This document shows, piece by piece, positions 39,336 through 52,775 of a DNA stretch of 64,000 nt; within the stretch, counting starts at the first letter, position 1, and every line of letters starts with the position of its first letter. The notes below the pieces were generated by a model that searched no databases, was not told the origin of the DNA, and saw only the letters and a list, made by a program, of their open reading frames with translations. The position numbers and the translations under genes are program-made. Origin of the DNA: Chrysomallon squamiferum (taxonomy: Eukaryota; Mollusca; Gastropoda; Neomphalida; Peltospiridae); the NCBI GenBank assembly GCA_012295275.1, contig CM022665.1, positions 42,637,152-42,701,151 on the forward strand, read 5' to 3'.

Positions 39336-42300
39336 ATTTTTTGTAAATAACAAAAGAAATACAATTAACCTTGTTATTATTATGAAAAAAAAAAAAAAAA
39401 AAAAAAACTCTAAATATTTATCTCATTACTTTTCTAATTAAATATAATTGTTTTGTAAATAACAAATAAAATACAATTAAACATTTTATTATTGTAAAAT
39501 AAAAAAATAAAAACCAATGTAAATATGTATACATAGCTTTTTGATTAAATATAATTGTTTTGTAAATAACAAATCAAATACAATTAAACATTTTATTATT
39601 GTAAAAAAAAAAAAAAAAAATAAAAACCAATGTAAATATGTATACATAGTTTTTTGATTAAATATAATTGTTTTGTAAATAACAAATCAAATACAATTAA
39701 ACATTTTATTAGTGTCAAAAAAAAAAAAAAAACAACAATGTAAATATGTGTATCTACTAGTTTTTGATTAAATATAACTATTTTGTAAATAACAAATGAA
39801 ATACAATGAAACTTTTTATTAGTGTAAAAAAAGGAGAACACTTTAGATGTGTACATACTCGTTTTTGATTAAATTTAATTGCTTTGTAAATAACAAATGA
39901 AATACAATTAAACTTTTTATTAGTGTAAAGAAAAAATATAAATATGTGTACATACAAATTTTTGGATTCAGTATAGTTTTTGTAAATAACAAATCAAATA
40001 TGATTAATTTTATAATAATACAAAGATAAAACACTTTAAATGTGTACATACTAGTTTTTGATTAAATTTAATTGTTTTGTAAATAACAAATAAAATACAA
40101 TTAAACTTTTTATTATTGTAAAATAAAAAAATAAAAACCAATGTAAATATGTATACAAAGTTTTTTGATTAAATATAATTGTTTTGTAAATAACAAATCA
40201 AATACAATTAAACATGTTATTAGTCAAAAAAAAAAACAAAAAAAAACAACAATGTTAATATGTGTATCTACTAGTTTTTGATTAAATATAACTATTTTGT
40301 AAATAACAAATGAAATACAATGAAACTTTTTATTAGTGTAAAAAAAGGAGAACACTTTAGATGTGTACATACTCGTTTTTGATTAAATTTAAATTTTTTT
40401 AAAAATAACAAATGAAATACAATTTTTTTTTTATTAGTGTAAAGAAAAAATATAAATATGTGTACATACAAATTTTTGGATTCAGTATAGTTTTTGTAAA
40501 TAACAAATCAAATATGATTAATTTTATAATAATACAAAGATAAAACACTTTAAATGTGTACATACTAGTTTTTGATTAAATTTAATTGTTTTGTAAATAA
40601 CAAATAAAATACAATTAAACTTTTTATTATTAAAAAAAAAAAAAAAAATGTAATGTATAAAAGTTTTTTATTAAATATAATTGTTTTTTAAATCACAAAT
40701 TAAATATAATTGTTTTTGTAAAATAACAAATCAAATACAATTAAACATTTTAAAAAAAAAAAAAAAAAACAACAATGAATATGTGTATCTACTAGTTTTT
40801 GATTAAATATAACTATTTTGTAAATAACAAATGAAATACAATGAAACTTTTTATTAGTGTAAAAAAAGAGAACACTTTAGATGTGTACATACTCGTTTTT
40901 GATTAAATTTAATTGCTTTGTAAATAACAAATGAAATACAATTAAACTTTTTATTAGTGTAAAGAAAAAATATAAATATGTGTACATACAAATTTTTGGA
41001 TTCAGTATAGTTTTTGTAAATAACAAATCAAATATGATTAATTTTATAATAATACAAAGATAAAACACTTTAAATGTGTACATACTAGTTTTTGATTAAA
41101 TTTAATTGTTTTGTAAATAACAAATAAAATACAATTAAACTTTTTTTATTATTGTAAAATAAAAAAATAAAAACCAATGTAAATATGTATACAAAGTTTT
41201 TTGATTAAATATAATTGTTTTGTAAATCACAAATCAAATACAATTAAACATGTTATTAGTGTCAAAAAAGAAAAAAAAAAAAAAACAACAATGTTAATAT
41301 GTGTATCTACTAGTTTTTGATTAAATATAACTATTTTGTAAATAACAAATGAAATACAATGAAACTTTTTTATAAAAAAAAAAAAAAAAAAATTGTTTAA
41401 GATGTATACATAATTAAATTTAATTGTTTTTTTGTAAATAACAAATGAAATACAATTACTAGTTTTTTTTATTAGTGTAAAAAAAAAATATAAATATGTG
41501 TACATATACTTTTTTTTTTTGGATTCAGTATAGAAATTTTTTTAAATAACAAATCAAATATTATTAATTTTTATTAATACAAAGAAAAACATTTTTAAAT
41601 GTGTACTTTAAATGTGTACATACTAGTTTTTGATTAAATTTAATTGTTTTGTAAATAACAAATCAAATAAAATAAAACATTTTATTAATGTAAAAAAAAA
41701 AAAAAAAAAAAAAAAACAATGGAATTATGTGTATCTACAAGTTTTTGATTAAATATAATTGTTTTGTAAATAACAAATGAAATACAATGAAAATTTTATT
41801 AGTGTAAAAGAAAAATGAAAATATGTGTACATTCTAGTCTTTTGATTGAATATAATTTTTTTAAAATAACAAATGAAACACAATTAATTTTTTAATATTA
41901 CAAAGAAAAAGACAGCTTTAAATGAAATAAAATTAAACTTCTTATTATTGTAAGAAAACGAAACCTGTAAATATGTGGATATACTAGATTTTTATTAAAT
42001 TTAATTGTTTTGTAAATAACAAATGTAATACAATTAAACTTTTTATTACTGTAAGAGAAAAACCTGCAAATATATGTATATACTATTTTTTTTGATTAAA
42101 TATAATTGTTTTGTAAATAACAAATGAAAAAGAATGAAACTTTGCATTAGTGTAAAGAAATGTAAATATGTGTACATACTAGTTTTTGATTAAATATAAT
42201 TATCTGTAAATAACAAATGAAATAGAATTAAAGTTTTTCTTATTGTAAGAAAATAACCACTGTAAATATGTGTATATACTAGTTTTTTATTTATTAAAAA

Positions 42301-43605
42301 TAATTGTTTTGTAAATAACAAATTAAATAGAATTAAACTTTTTATTATTGTAAGAAAATAACCATTGTAAATATGTATATATACTAGTTTTTTGTTTAAA
42401 TATCATTCTTTTGTAAATAAATGAAATACATTGAAAGTTTATTAGTGTAAAATAAAAAATGTAAATAAGTGTACATACTTTTTTTTGATTAAATATAATT
42501 TTTTGTAAATTACAAATAAATACAATTAGTTTTTTTAATAGGACAAAGAAAAACACTTTCAATGTGTACATACTAGTTTTTGTTTAAATTTAATTGTTTT
42601 GTAAATAACAGATCAAATTACAATTATACTTTTTATTATTGTAAGAAAACAAAACCTGTAAATATGTATATATACTAGTTTTTTTAATTAAATATAATTG
42701 TTTTGTAAATAACAAATTAAATAGAATTGAACTTCTTATTATTGTAAGAAAACAAAACCTGTAAATTGTGGATATACTATATTTTTGATTAAATTTAATT
42801 GTTTTGTAAATAATAAATTAAATAGAATTAAACTTCTTATTATTGTAAAACAAAACCTGTAAATATATGGATATACTAGATTTTTTATTAAATATAATTG
42901 TTTTGTAAATAACAAATGTAATACAATTAAACTTTTTATTACTGTAAGAGAAAAACCTGCAAATATATATATATATACTTTTTTTTGGATTAAATATAAT
43001 TGTTTTGTAAATAACAAATGAAAAAGAATAAAACTTTGCATTAGTGTAAAAAAATGTAAATATGTGTACATACTAGTTTTTGATTAAATATAATTTTCTG
43101 TAAATAACAAATGGAATAGAATTAAACTTTTTATTATTGTAAGAAAATAACCACTGTAAATATGTGTATATACTAGTTTTTTATTTATTAAATATAATTG
43201 TTTTGTAAATAACAAATTAAATAGAATTAAACTTTTTATTGGTGTAAAAAAAAAAAAAAAAATGTGAATAAAAATATAAACGTGTACATACTAGTTTTTT
43301 GTTTAAATATAATTTTTTGTAATAACAAATGAAATGCAATTAATTTTTTTTTAGTACAAAGAAAAAACCACTTTAAATGTGTACATAGTAGTTTTTGATT
43401 AAATTTAATTGTTTTGTAAATAACAAATGAAATACAATTAAACTTTTTATTACTGTAAGAAATATGTGTATATACTAGTTTTTTGATTAAATTTAATTGC
43501 TTTGTAAATAACAAATGAAATAGAATTAAACTTTTTATCAGTGTAAAAAAAAGAAAACACAAAGAAAAACAATGTAAATGTGTAAAGAAAAGAAAAGACA
43601 TTTTC
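39305..43605 (+). repeat. Satellite array B (about 100-120 bp monomers) at the 3' end of copy B
   Basis: Roughly forty monomers of the same family as array A, starting within the terminal exon region of copy B. Blocks at about 39825, 40341 and 40859 begin the same multi-monomer string ('aggagaacactttagatgtg' or a close variant), giving a higher-order period of about 516 bp. 39843-40049 and 40877-41083 encode identical minus-strand translations, showing recent homogenisation. Most monomers carry TGTAAATA on the plus strand. Confidence 0.88.
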
Positions 43606-45336
43606 TAAATCACTCATTCTTCTAATTTTTAAAAATGTTCTGTTGTAAAACTGATTCAAGCGTATAATGAATGTATGAAGGCAATCATTCAAATAACATG
43701 TGATCTATTTGCTTTTTACATGTAAATACGACCTCTAATACATTGAAAATGGAAATAAATATATATAAAAAAATTATAATGGTTTCAAGTATGTTTTAGA
43801 ACTTCGTACTCAGAACTGTGTGCTATGGAGTTTTACTAGAGTAACGTGTCCGCATTATGGTACCTTATGAGAATAGTAATCTTCATATTCACGCGCCAGT
43901 ATCTGTGAAATTAATTATTTTATTTTATTTTATTATTATTATTATTATTTTATTTATTATTATTTTTTTTTTTTTTTTTTTTTTTGGCTAGCGACGTCGT
44001 AATAATATCTGACAAAAATATATAGTACGAAACGTGTACGAGATGGTATGACAACGTTACCAAAAACAAATAATAAAAAGATTCGACCTGTTCAGCAATT
44101 TCTACTCAGTAATAGACATCTATGTATATGAGGCATTGATTAAATAGCATATTTCCCCCAATTTACTATTAATAATACATGTAGAATTGATTACATTATG
44201 AAGGTATACGTATTTTAACGTTTGTAAACACTAATCGGCGTTCGACGCTGCCATATTGGATTTCGATCGGAAGTTTCTCACGGAAATTTTTCAACTTCCA
44301 AATTAAATTGTTTTGCGTCCATTTTTCAAATTTTATGATTTACACTGATAAAAGATGGTTATTCGTATTACCAAACCATGATGTCACGCGCCTTTTCTAA
44401 CTACTTTTTCAACTTAATCAAATTTTTCAAACTGGATTATTTTTGTGTAAATGCGTGCATAATAAACTGAAATTATAATGCGGCATAAGATTAATGTATT
44501 AACTTTTGCAGTTGTCAGTGTTCCCCCTCTCAGAACCCAGCAGAAATGAACATTTAGGGCTTGTTTGCACCGATTAACTCGGACAAATTTCTTGAGGCTT
44601 TTTGCATGACGTATTTTCTGCCGTTACGAGTTATCGTTCCTGTTGGTCCATGCTATTAAAAGGACCCAGGTTGAAAAATAGATATTGGAAGATCGATTAA
44701 ATAATTAAACTGTCAACAGATTCGATATAGCATAATATAAAATGAGCATTACCCAATCCAAAAAGTCCGTAGTTATAAGATATTGAAGTCTTACATTCTA
44801 TTCCTCGATGCGAGTACACCAAACTTCAGAACTGAATCTTAAAGGGAAACAACTCTAGACAACATTTTACATTTCCGGGAAGAAACGCTTATTTAATATT
44901 TTTGGAACGGAAACGTGAAGGCAGCGAACATACACTGTTATTGAAACTGGGGGGTATTTATTTTTTACCTTATCAAATTTAACAATCAATGTCGACATTT
45001 CAGAACTCAGATGGCCAATCTAAATTTGACTAAATATGAAAAATATAAATTTTAATTTGTTGGTGTTATTATTTATTTATTTAGTTTTGTTTTTGTTTTT
45101 ATTTTTGTTTAAGGGTCAGATACCCGATGATATCAATCTCTGGAAATTCTAGGAATTTATCTTCTTTTTTTTTTCTCCAAAGAGAAAGTTAGTCATTCAG
45201 TTTTTAACGTTTGCATTTGATAGTTTGATTTATTTAAAAGAAAGAAACTAAGCCTAACAAACAAAAAAACAGGCAAAGTTAAGGATTTTCAAAGGGAAGC
45301 TATTGTAAGGCAATCTTGTCTCTTCATATTCTAATT
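43606..45336. other. Spacer after array B with the second duplicated block
   Basis: About 43595-43625 resembles sequence following exon 13 ('acattttctaaatca.tcattcttctaat'). About 44200-44640 is less AT-rich with several CpGs but has no exon I can support. About 44650-44885 matches 7850-8060 in the same orientation and marks the right-hand end of segment B. Confidence 0.55.
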
Positions 45337-45937
45337 CAGTGGTTCTCAAACTTTTTTTGCCAACGGCACACCTTGGAACACACGAAAAAATAGCGGCACG
45401 CCTGGCTAAATATATATACGAAAAATATTTGAATTTTGTAAAGTAAAAACATGGCAAGTCGTAGACGGCATACAATCGTAGACACAGACTAGTCATAGAC
45501 ACATAGAATGATTCAAACTAAATAAAGAAAAACATAGCTATACTTCACTGCAGTGTTTCGAATTTCATCAGTCAAATAGCTGGCTTCTTTAGTAAGAAAT
45601 TTGTGCCTGACTTTTATTCATAATTTCCTCAATGTTTGGTCGAATATGAGACAGCCTAATTCACATATATAAGAAGTTGAAAATTGGAACTGAAATCCAA
45701 AATGAATCAATGGGCAAAGTCAAATGTTTTAATTTTAACAATTTTCTTTTTGAGGGCAGATAGCTTGTCTGTTCAGTGAGAATATTTTCGTTTTTACCTT
45801 GCGTACTACTGTTTGTTTTATTTTTGGACCACATGGTTTTTCGCATTTTCTTAGTGTGCCTTTCAAAATTTGGCGGCACACTTAGGAATATCTTGTGGCA
45901 CACCAGTGTGCCGCGGCACACTGGTTGAGAATCACTG
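45337..45937. mobile_element. Non-autonomous hAT-type DNA transposon, 601 bp
   Basis: Termini are CAGTGGTTCTCAAAC at the left and the near-complement GTTGAGAATCACTG at the right. Both ends are flanked by TTCTAATT (45329-45336 and 45938-45945), a perfect 8-bp target duplication typical of hAT elements. Sub-terminal 'gcggcac' motifs recur at both ends in opposite orientation. No transposase frame is present. The two short minus-strand open frames inside are not recognisable. Confidence 0.88.
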
Positions 45938-45945
45938 TTCTAATT

Positions 45946-46739
45946 AAATAAATAAATATGTAACTGATAGATGATTTTAATTTTTAATTCAGAAAAATAA
46001 AGGTAAGGTTTAATATAATTTTAACCAGCAGAATGTAAAAATGTTGTTGTTTAATTTGGTTTGTAAATATTTATTCTGATGAAATATTAATATGATTTTA
46101 ATGTTTGGCATGTATCTATTTATTCAAATGAAATTAAATTCTAATATAGCAAAACTAAATACTCTGGTGTAAACAATTATGATTTTTGTGTAGTTGAAAT
46201 ACATCTGAAAACGTGCTTTCATGCTTCCTGTTATTGCTTTATATGTTTGCTATATATACACAGCATCCCCTAATTAAGAAATTTTCAGACATTACCCACG
46301 CATAAACTGAGGACTTTGTATATAATTTTTACAGCAATTAAGATTTGTTTTATGATCAATCAAATCAGGAACATTTGTCAGAACTATCGTTTGTTTTTTC
46401 TTTGTTTTTTGTTTTGTTGTTTTTTGTCTTCTACTCTTTCTTTCTTTCTTCAAAAAATAAATGAATAATTTTTTTTTAAATTAATAAGAGTAATTAAGGG
46501 AGATAACTGCTGTCAAACTATATTAAAAGCAACCAGAAAAGATTTGATTTCCTTCCTTTATTTTCATCTTTGAATTGTACTCAAGGAAATTTCTAATAAT
46601 AACTTTGGATGTAAATTTAATATTATTTTTTTTTTTATTAAATAGCATCAGTTTCCTCCATCTTACTGCATTATCTCTCTATTCAAGTGTGTTTACTTGC
46701 ACACACACACACACACACACACACACAGTCAGAGAGACA
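45946..46739. other. Non-coding spacer
   Basis: AT-rich. 'taagggagataactg' at about 46496 is a short motif also seen near 558 and 33575 ('gaagggagataacttt') inside the duplicated segments. (AC)n lies at 46700-46728. Confidence 0.4.
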
Positions 46740-46910
46740 GATTGGCTGTATCAGGGAATCTGTATTTCTGTTGTTTCTACACAGCACAGACAGATCATAG
46801 GTTCAGTCGTCATTAGTGTAATTACTGGGCCTCTTCCCATTCCAGGCATTGCTCCACTATAAATTTATCAAGGACCATGGTATGTGCTTTACTGTCTTTT
46901 GCTAAATTAA
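46740..46910 (+). repeat. SINE-like fragment
   Basis: Contains a B-box-like 'ggttcagtcgtc' and the tail phrase 'tatcaaggaccatggtatgt', which resembles a dispersed repeat common in gastropod genomes (from memory). Diverged and without target duplications that I could see. Confidence 0.4.
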
Positions 46911-49819
46911 TGCAAAAGATCTATTGCTGGTAATTAAAAACATAAAATAAAAATAAAACAGCATCCCTGCATGTTACTCATTTTATCATTATTTGTATAG
47001 AACTTAACCAGGTATATGACATCATAAAATCAAAGATCAATTTTTATTTTGTTTATGCATCATTAAATATAATATATAATTATTTCTTCCTTTCTTAGAG
47101 CTGGAGAAATATAAACACAAAACAAAAATAGTTTTTAATTTTTTTTTATCAGACCTTTATATTCACAAATTTGTATTCAACAAAACAATACATCAACAAT
47201 TACTAACAATATCTTGTTTGACTTTTTAAACCCTGATATATTGATTACTTCACATAAGGTGTCTGTTCTTGCAAAAAAAAAAAAAAAAAAAAAAATCTTT
47301 TTCTTTTTTTTTTTTTTTTTTTTTTCGTTTTACATTTTGTGCACTTCCAGTTAAACAGGATTTTAGACTGTTTAACACGAATGATGTCTTAGTGAAAATA
47401 TATTTACATCAAACAGATCATGAATGTTTGACAGTGTACACAGAATGAGAGAGAGTATATATATAAACATTTACACTGCTTTGAGTACTACGATTATATA
47501 ATGATTAAAAAGATTATGGATGCATATATATATATATGTGTATTTTGTTAAAATGAAAGCATGCACCCTTACTGAAAAGGAATACAATTTTTGACAAAGA
47601 GTTCTTCAATATTTTCTGATTAGCAACATTTTATGAAAAGTGCAGCCAGAAGTTACAAAATGTTTTAAATATCTGGACAAAATAAAATTTAAAAATCCTT
47701 TTACTCTACTTAATTTTTAAATTTTAAATTAATTTTTTTATTTATTTAAATAAACAAAATATACAAAATGTTGAAAAGAAAGCATTTAACATTCAGAATC
47801 AACTGGTAATTCAGGAATAACAAAAAAAATTAATTAAAAAAGAAGTTAAATATTAGCAAGTCACCAATTTACCTAACTATTCATTGAATACTGGAGCTGT
47901 AAAAAAATGTAAGAAAATAGTATTAATAATACAACGAAAACTGAAATTAAAAAATAATAATTTAAAATTAAATAAAAATTTAAAAAAAAACACTTCCTCA
48001 ATATCAGTACAATCTTAATTACTTCATAAAAAAAAATAATAATAATAAATTTTCATTTAAGTATTCAGGTCTCTTGATGTTTAATACCAATACCATAAAT
48101 TTCAGTTGATGCTGGCAAGATATTTTGGCCATTTCTTCAGATAAAAAAGGAAAAAAAAAAGAAAAGAAAATTATTTTATTTATGTCAATACATGAGCAAA
48201 AGAGGACGGAACTGCAAGGAAAAAAACAAAACAAAAACAAAAACAAAAAAACCCTAGATCTAAAATGTATTTCTGAATTTATTAAAATGACCAACATATT
48301 TCTGTTGATTGATTCTAAAGCAGAATATCGTTAAAATATTCATTCATCTGACCATTCAGAAATGATATTATTAATTACATGTTTAAAAGAAAATACTGTT
48401 TACCTGCCTATGGACAGTTGTGCGATTATTTTCAGAGAGTGAATAGACAGCACTCTGATAAAAACAATCTCATTTTAGAGAAAATTTAAAAAAAAAATTT
48501 AAAATACAATTTAGGATTTTTACTAGTATGTACAAGAGTGTATTGTGCATTTCAGAGATATTTTTTAAACATGAAGTTTACCAGTAAAAATATTGTGCAT
48601 TTTGAATTAAAAAAATATACTTTATGGATTTTATGAATTAACAAAAATGTATTGTGCATTTAGGACTAGATACCCTGGCCTATAATTTGTTAATGCATTT
48701 TTTTTTTTTTTTTTTATTAAAATGATTATATTAATTATTTAAAACTACTTTTAAATTATATTGCCCTTTAGTGATAATTATTTCGAAAATTATTTTTCAC
48801 TAATCGTAATTAATCAAAATATATTCATAATTAACTAAAAATTATTCACAGTAAATTAAAAGGTATTCATAATTAACACAGATGTATTTGTAACTGATAA
48901 TTAAAGATGATCAGCTGAAATATATTCACAATGAATTGAAAACTATTCAAGACTGACTGAAATTTATTCATTATGAAAATTATTCATGACATTCAGTACC
49001 CAAACATCTTGAAAACAAAACAAAAACAAATTTTCACACGAAAAGTAATTTCTTTCATTTTTTTTTTTTTTTTTTTTTTTATACTTGGATAACTATTTAT
49101 CTGGAAAGCCTAGAGTTTTGTGAAGTTTATATACAGATCTATGTACAGCAATGAAACAGGATCAAAACGGTGATAAAAACAAGGTTCAAGACACATTCAC
49201 TTTTACATGTTTATTGTATACAATAATATATTGTTTTCAAGATAATGGCACAGGTAAGAAAAGAAAACAATGAATGGACTGAATTGTTTGTTTTCATCTT
49301 TTGTCATAAAATAAATGAACTATTCCCGCCATGGCTAATTAGTAAAAACTTTTTAATACACGTATGTTTAATAAACCAATCTCAACAAAGCAGAGTAAAA
49401 AAAAAAATAATAATAATAATAATAATAACCTAAATAAAAACAAATGAATATGTTTTATAAATTTCAGAGAAACAATAAAAAAAAAACCTAAAAGATTTTT
49501 TTTTTTTTTTGCATTAAGAACTTTTTTTTAACAAAATTCATATTTTTCTTGTATTATAATCTTTCTTAGGTTGAAGCCTATTCCCTGAATAGCAACGTGA
49601 AAGAATATATATATATTTTTTTTTATTTATGTAAAAATATCTGCTCAGGCTACCTGAATTTTATAAACCTGAACTTATTTAAAGTTTCAATTTAAAAGGG
49701 ACTATAACAATTTTAGAGTCAAACAACCCCAGTGTTTTGAAATTCAACAGTTTAATGTAAAACTGAAATATAAATTTGTCACGGATCTCTGATTAAATAG
49801 TAAATTAACTATTTAAATT

Positions 49820-50022
49820 CTCAGCCAATAGATATAACTGTTACAGTTCTACTACTGATTCCCAGCCAATAGAAATAACTGTTACCAATCTACTACTGAT
49901 TTTCAACCAATAGAAATAACTGTTACAAATCTACAATTGATTCTTCAACCAACAGATAAAACTTACAAACCAACTACTGCTGCTCAACCAATAGGTTTAA
50001 TTTTTATGTATCTACTACAGAT
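49820..50022. repeat. About 41-bp tandem repeat, five units, CCAAT-containing
   Basis: Units carry 'cagccaatagaaataactgt' followed by 'tac..atctactactgatt'. CCAATAG or a variant recurs at about 49825, 49866, 49907, 49949 and 49988. Confidence 0.8.
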
Positions 50023-50817
50023 ACATACTAAAATACAAAATATACATTTTTTTTTTTTTTAAACTCAAAGAAATGATTCAACAAAAATATTTTAGAAATA
50101 TAGCACTGTGGAAATGACTAAAATAAGCACTATGATTTTGATAAAAACAATTTTAACAAACACCAGGTAACAACAAACAAAAGAGAATTTAAAATAAAAA
50201 TATGTAAGAAAATTGTCTCTATCTACCTTTTCAAGTATTCATCAGCCAAACAAATATTTTTATTTACATTATAGTCTGCTACTGAAATTAATACCAATTA
50301 CTGAATAATGTTTTTACTAATATATATAATGTCAAAAGTTATATACAGACATACATACATACATACATTTAATCAAGCACTCATACTTATTTACATTTTC
50401 CCAAAATGATAAAAAATATATATCAGTATTTCACTATCAGAAAGTTGAAATTCTAAAAGCTTTATGAATAAAATAAATAAATAAATAAAGTAAATAAAAA
50501 AAAATAATAAAAAAAATACAAGTAAATGAATAAAAATAATACTGAAAACGTTCATTGAAAAAAATGATAACACATTTCATATGTAATAAAAAATGAAGAC
50601 ACAAATGAATATTTTAAAAATATATTAATAATAACAATAAAAAATTAAAAAAACTAAATGTTTGTATTATATCACTAAATTACAACAGGTAAATAATTCT
50701 GATCAAATTTAACTTTTAATGGCCAATAATTTGAACATATAGCTAAAGAATTAAATAGGGCAAATATAAAAATACACAAACATTTTTAAAAAGAGAGAGA
50801 AAACATAATGAGATCTT

Positions 50818-50866
<49 letters not shown>

Positions 50867-51048
50867 AGAAAACAGCATACATACAATAAAATAAAATAAA
50901 AATTTGTAAATACTTTTTATGGCACAAAACATAAATGAAAAGCAATTTGTTCATCTCTTGAAAAAAAAAAAAAAAGAAAAAGAAAAAAGAAAGGATTTTT
51001 ACTTGGGCCCCATGAAGTTTAAAAGTGACCAAAAAGATGAAAATAATG

Positions 51049-51079
<31 letters not shown>

Positions 51080-51564
51080 ACAGAATTCTGTTTTCATTAT
51101 TAAAATGTCAAATGAGATTTGAGCAAAATTAGCAACCACAAATTAAGTTTTTTGAAGACATTTTTGAATGCTGTTTCTTTTAAATCCACAAATGATTCTA
51201 AAGATAATCAAATACTTAATTAATAATAATAATTCAAAAAATCAATAAACAACGAATGTCCTTTGCAAAAGCCATAAGGGTTAAAACACAAACAAAACAA
51301 GCCTATTCCCTAGATTTTAAAAGAATAACTTGAAAGCAGAATGCACTCTTTTTCATTGTTTTTTAACTGGTAAGACGTGCATTATTTTAAACATCTTATT
51401 TTGAAATGAATTTTTGGTACAGAAGCATGATCTAGAACGTTTTAAGGAAACAATGTCTGAATAAAAAAAGTGATAATAAAAAATGTTATTATTGAAAACT
51501 GAAAGTAGCCTAAAGATGATCCATCCTAAGATTTAGGGGGAAAGCCACTGCCATTCTTCCACGG

Positions 51565-51598
<34 letters not shown>

Positions 51599-52342
51599 GT
51601 ATCTAACTAAAAGCAAGATAGAAAACAAACAAATATACTTCTGGGTATGTCCAGAAGCCCTCCATAGCACTGAAGAAAATTAAACAAGCCCTCACTCTGC
51701 TTATAATGATGTCAGAATTTATAAAATGAAAACTGATATGTATAGGATATATTACAAATGAACAAATGTCAATGTGTGCTTTAAAAAAAGCAAAAAAAGC
51801 AACAAAAAGAAAGGAGAAAAAAAAAATTAAAAGCAACCAATTCCTTTTACTACAATTCTCATTTAAGGGTTTGGCACCAAATGTGCAGCCTAAATAACTG
51901 TATAAACTACATTTAGCATGTAAGTTTTATACCATCACAGTTTTGAAACAAATGTAATTGCAATGGTTTGGAAGGTCAGAAGTTTTGTTTCTTTTCATTT
52001 TCTTAAGAATTATTTCTAAGAAAACGTTTAAGCCAGACAAATTTTGAAAAAAGTTTTTTAAATTTCCATAATCTTGGTGCCAGAACTGAATTTCTCTCAA
52101 AATGAGTTCTATTTCTCCATGAATATTGTTATCGTTAGCTGCAACTGATAAAAGACTGTTGACCTGTATGCCTGTATCCCAGCATTATCAAAGTTATATA
52201 CATTAATATACACACACACACACACACACACACTATATACATATATATATATATATATACACACATATAAATGTACACTTCTATGTATATTACAATCATC
52301 TGGAATCTATCCAACTATCCAATTTCAAGTTCTCAAAACTAA

Positions 52343-52348
52343 TTTATT
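52343..52348 (-). terminator. Candidate poly(A) signal for the PAS gene
   Basis: AATAAA on the minus strand, the first such hexamer I see after the stop codon, about 430 nt downstream. Many others follow in this AT-rich DNA, so usage is uncertain. Confidence 0.2.
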
Positions 52349-52775
52349 TCTTAAGAAGCACAGTTACTTTGTTTTTGTTTTTGTTTTTTTTTGTTTGTGT
52401 TTTTGTTATGAAACAAAACAAAGATTTGTCTAAAATACTCTGTACAAATAAATATATCCAATTGTCTCCACCAGGTCCAGCAAACACAAGTGAGTTTTCT
52501 CCTTTCACAAACAGAACAAAATCTATTTTGAAAACATAATCTTTCATTTGAAAACCAAATCATTTCGGTTTTGAACAAACCTGTTGCTGTTGTTGTATTT
52601 TTGCTAAATGCACTGCATAAAAATATTGAACTTACACAAAGATTATCCAAGATGAACTTTATCACATGATATTTGTAGACATATAACTGTTTTTATCACA
52701 TGATGTAGACATTTTCATTTTTGTTATTATTATATACATCATTATTATTTTTTAATTTTTTAAAATAAGCTTGTT

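Larger units (their letters stand above)
46911..52775. other. 3' flank / possible 3' UTR of the minus-strand PAS gene
   Basis: About 5.9 kb downstream (minus strand) of the PAS gene's stop codon. AT-rich with A/T runs, (AAT)n at 50821-50861, (AC)n at 51568-51596, (AC)n/(TA)n at 52210-52265, and a 41-bp tandem repeat at 49820-50022. No additional exon was recognised. A long 3' UTR is plausible but its end cannot be placed. Confidence 0.45.

Noticed and set aside
48019-48334. Overlapping open frames on both strands at an A-rich tract
   Set aside because: Low-complexity Lys/Phe runs from poly-A. They lie in the 3' flank of the PAS gene.
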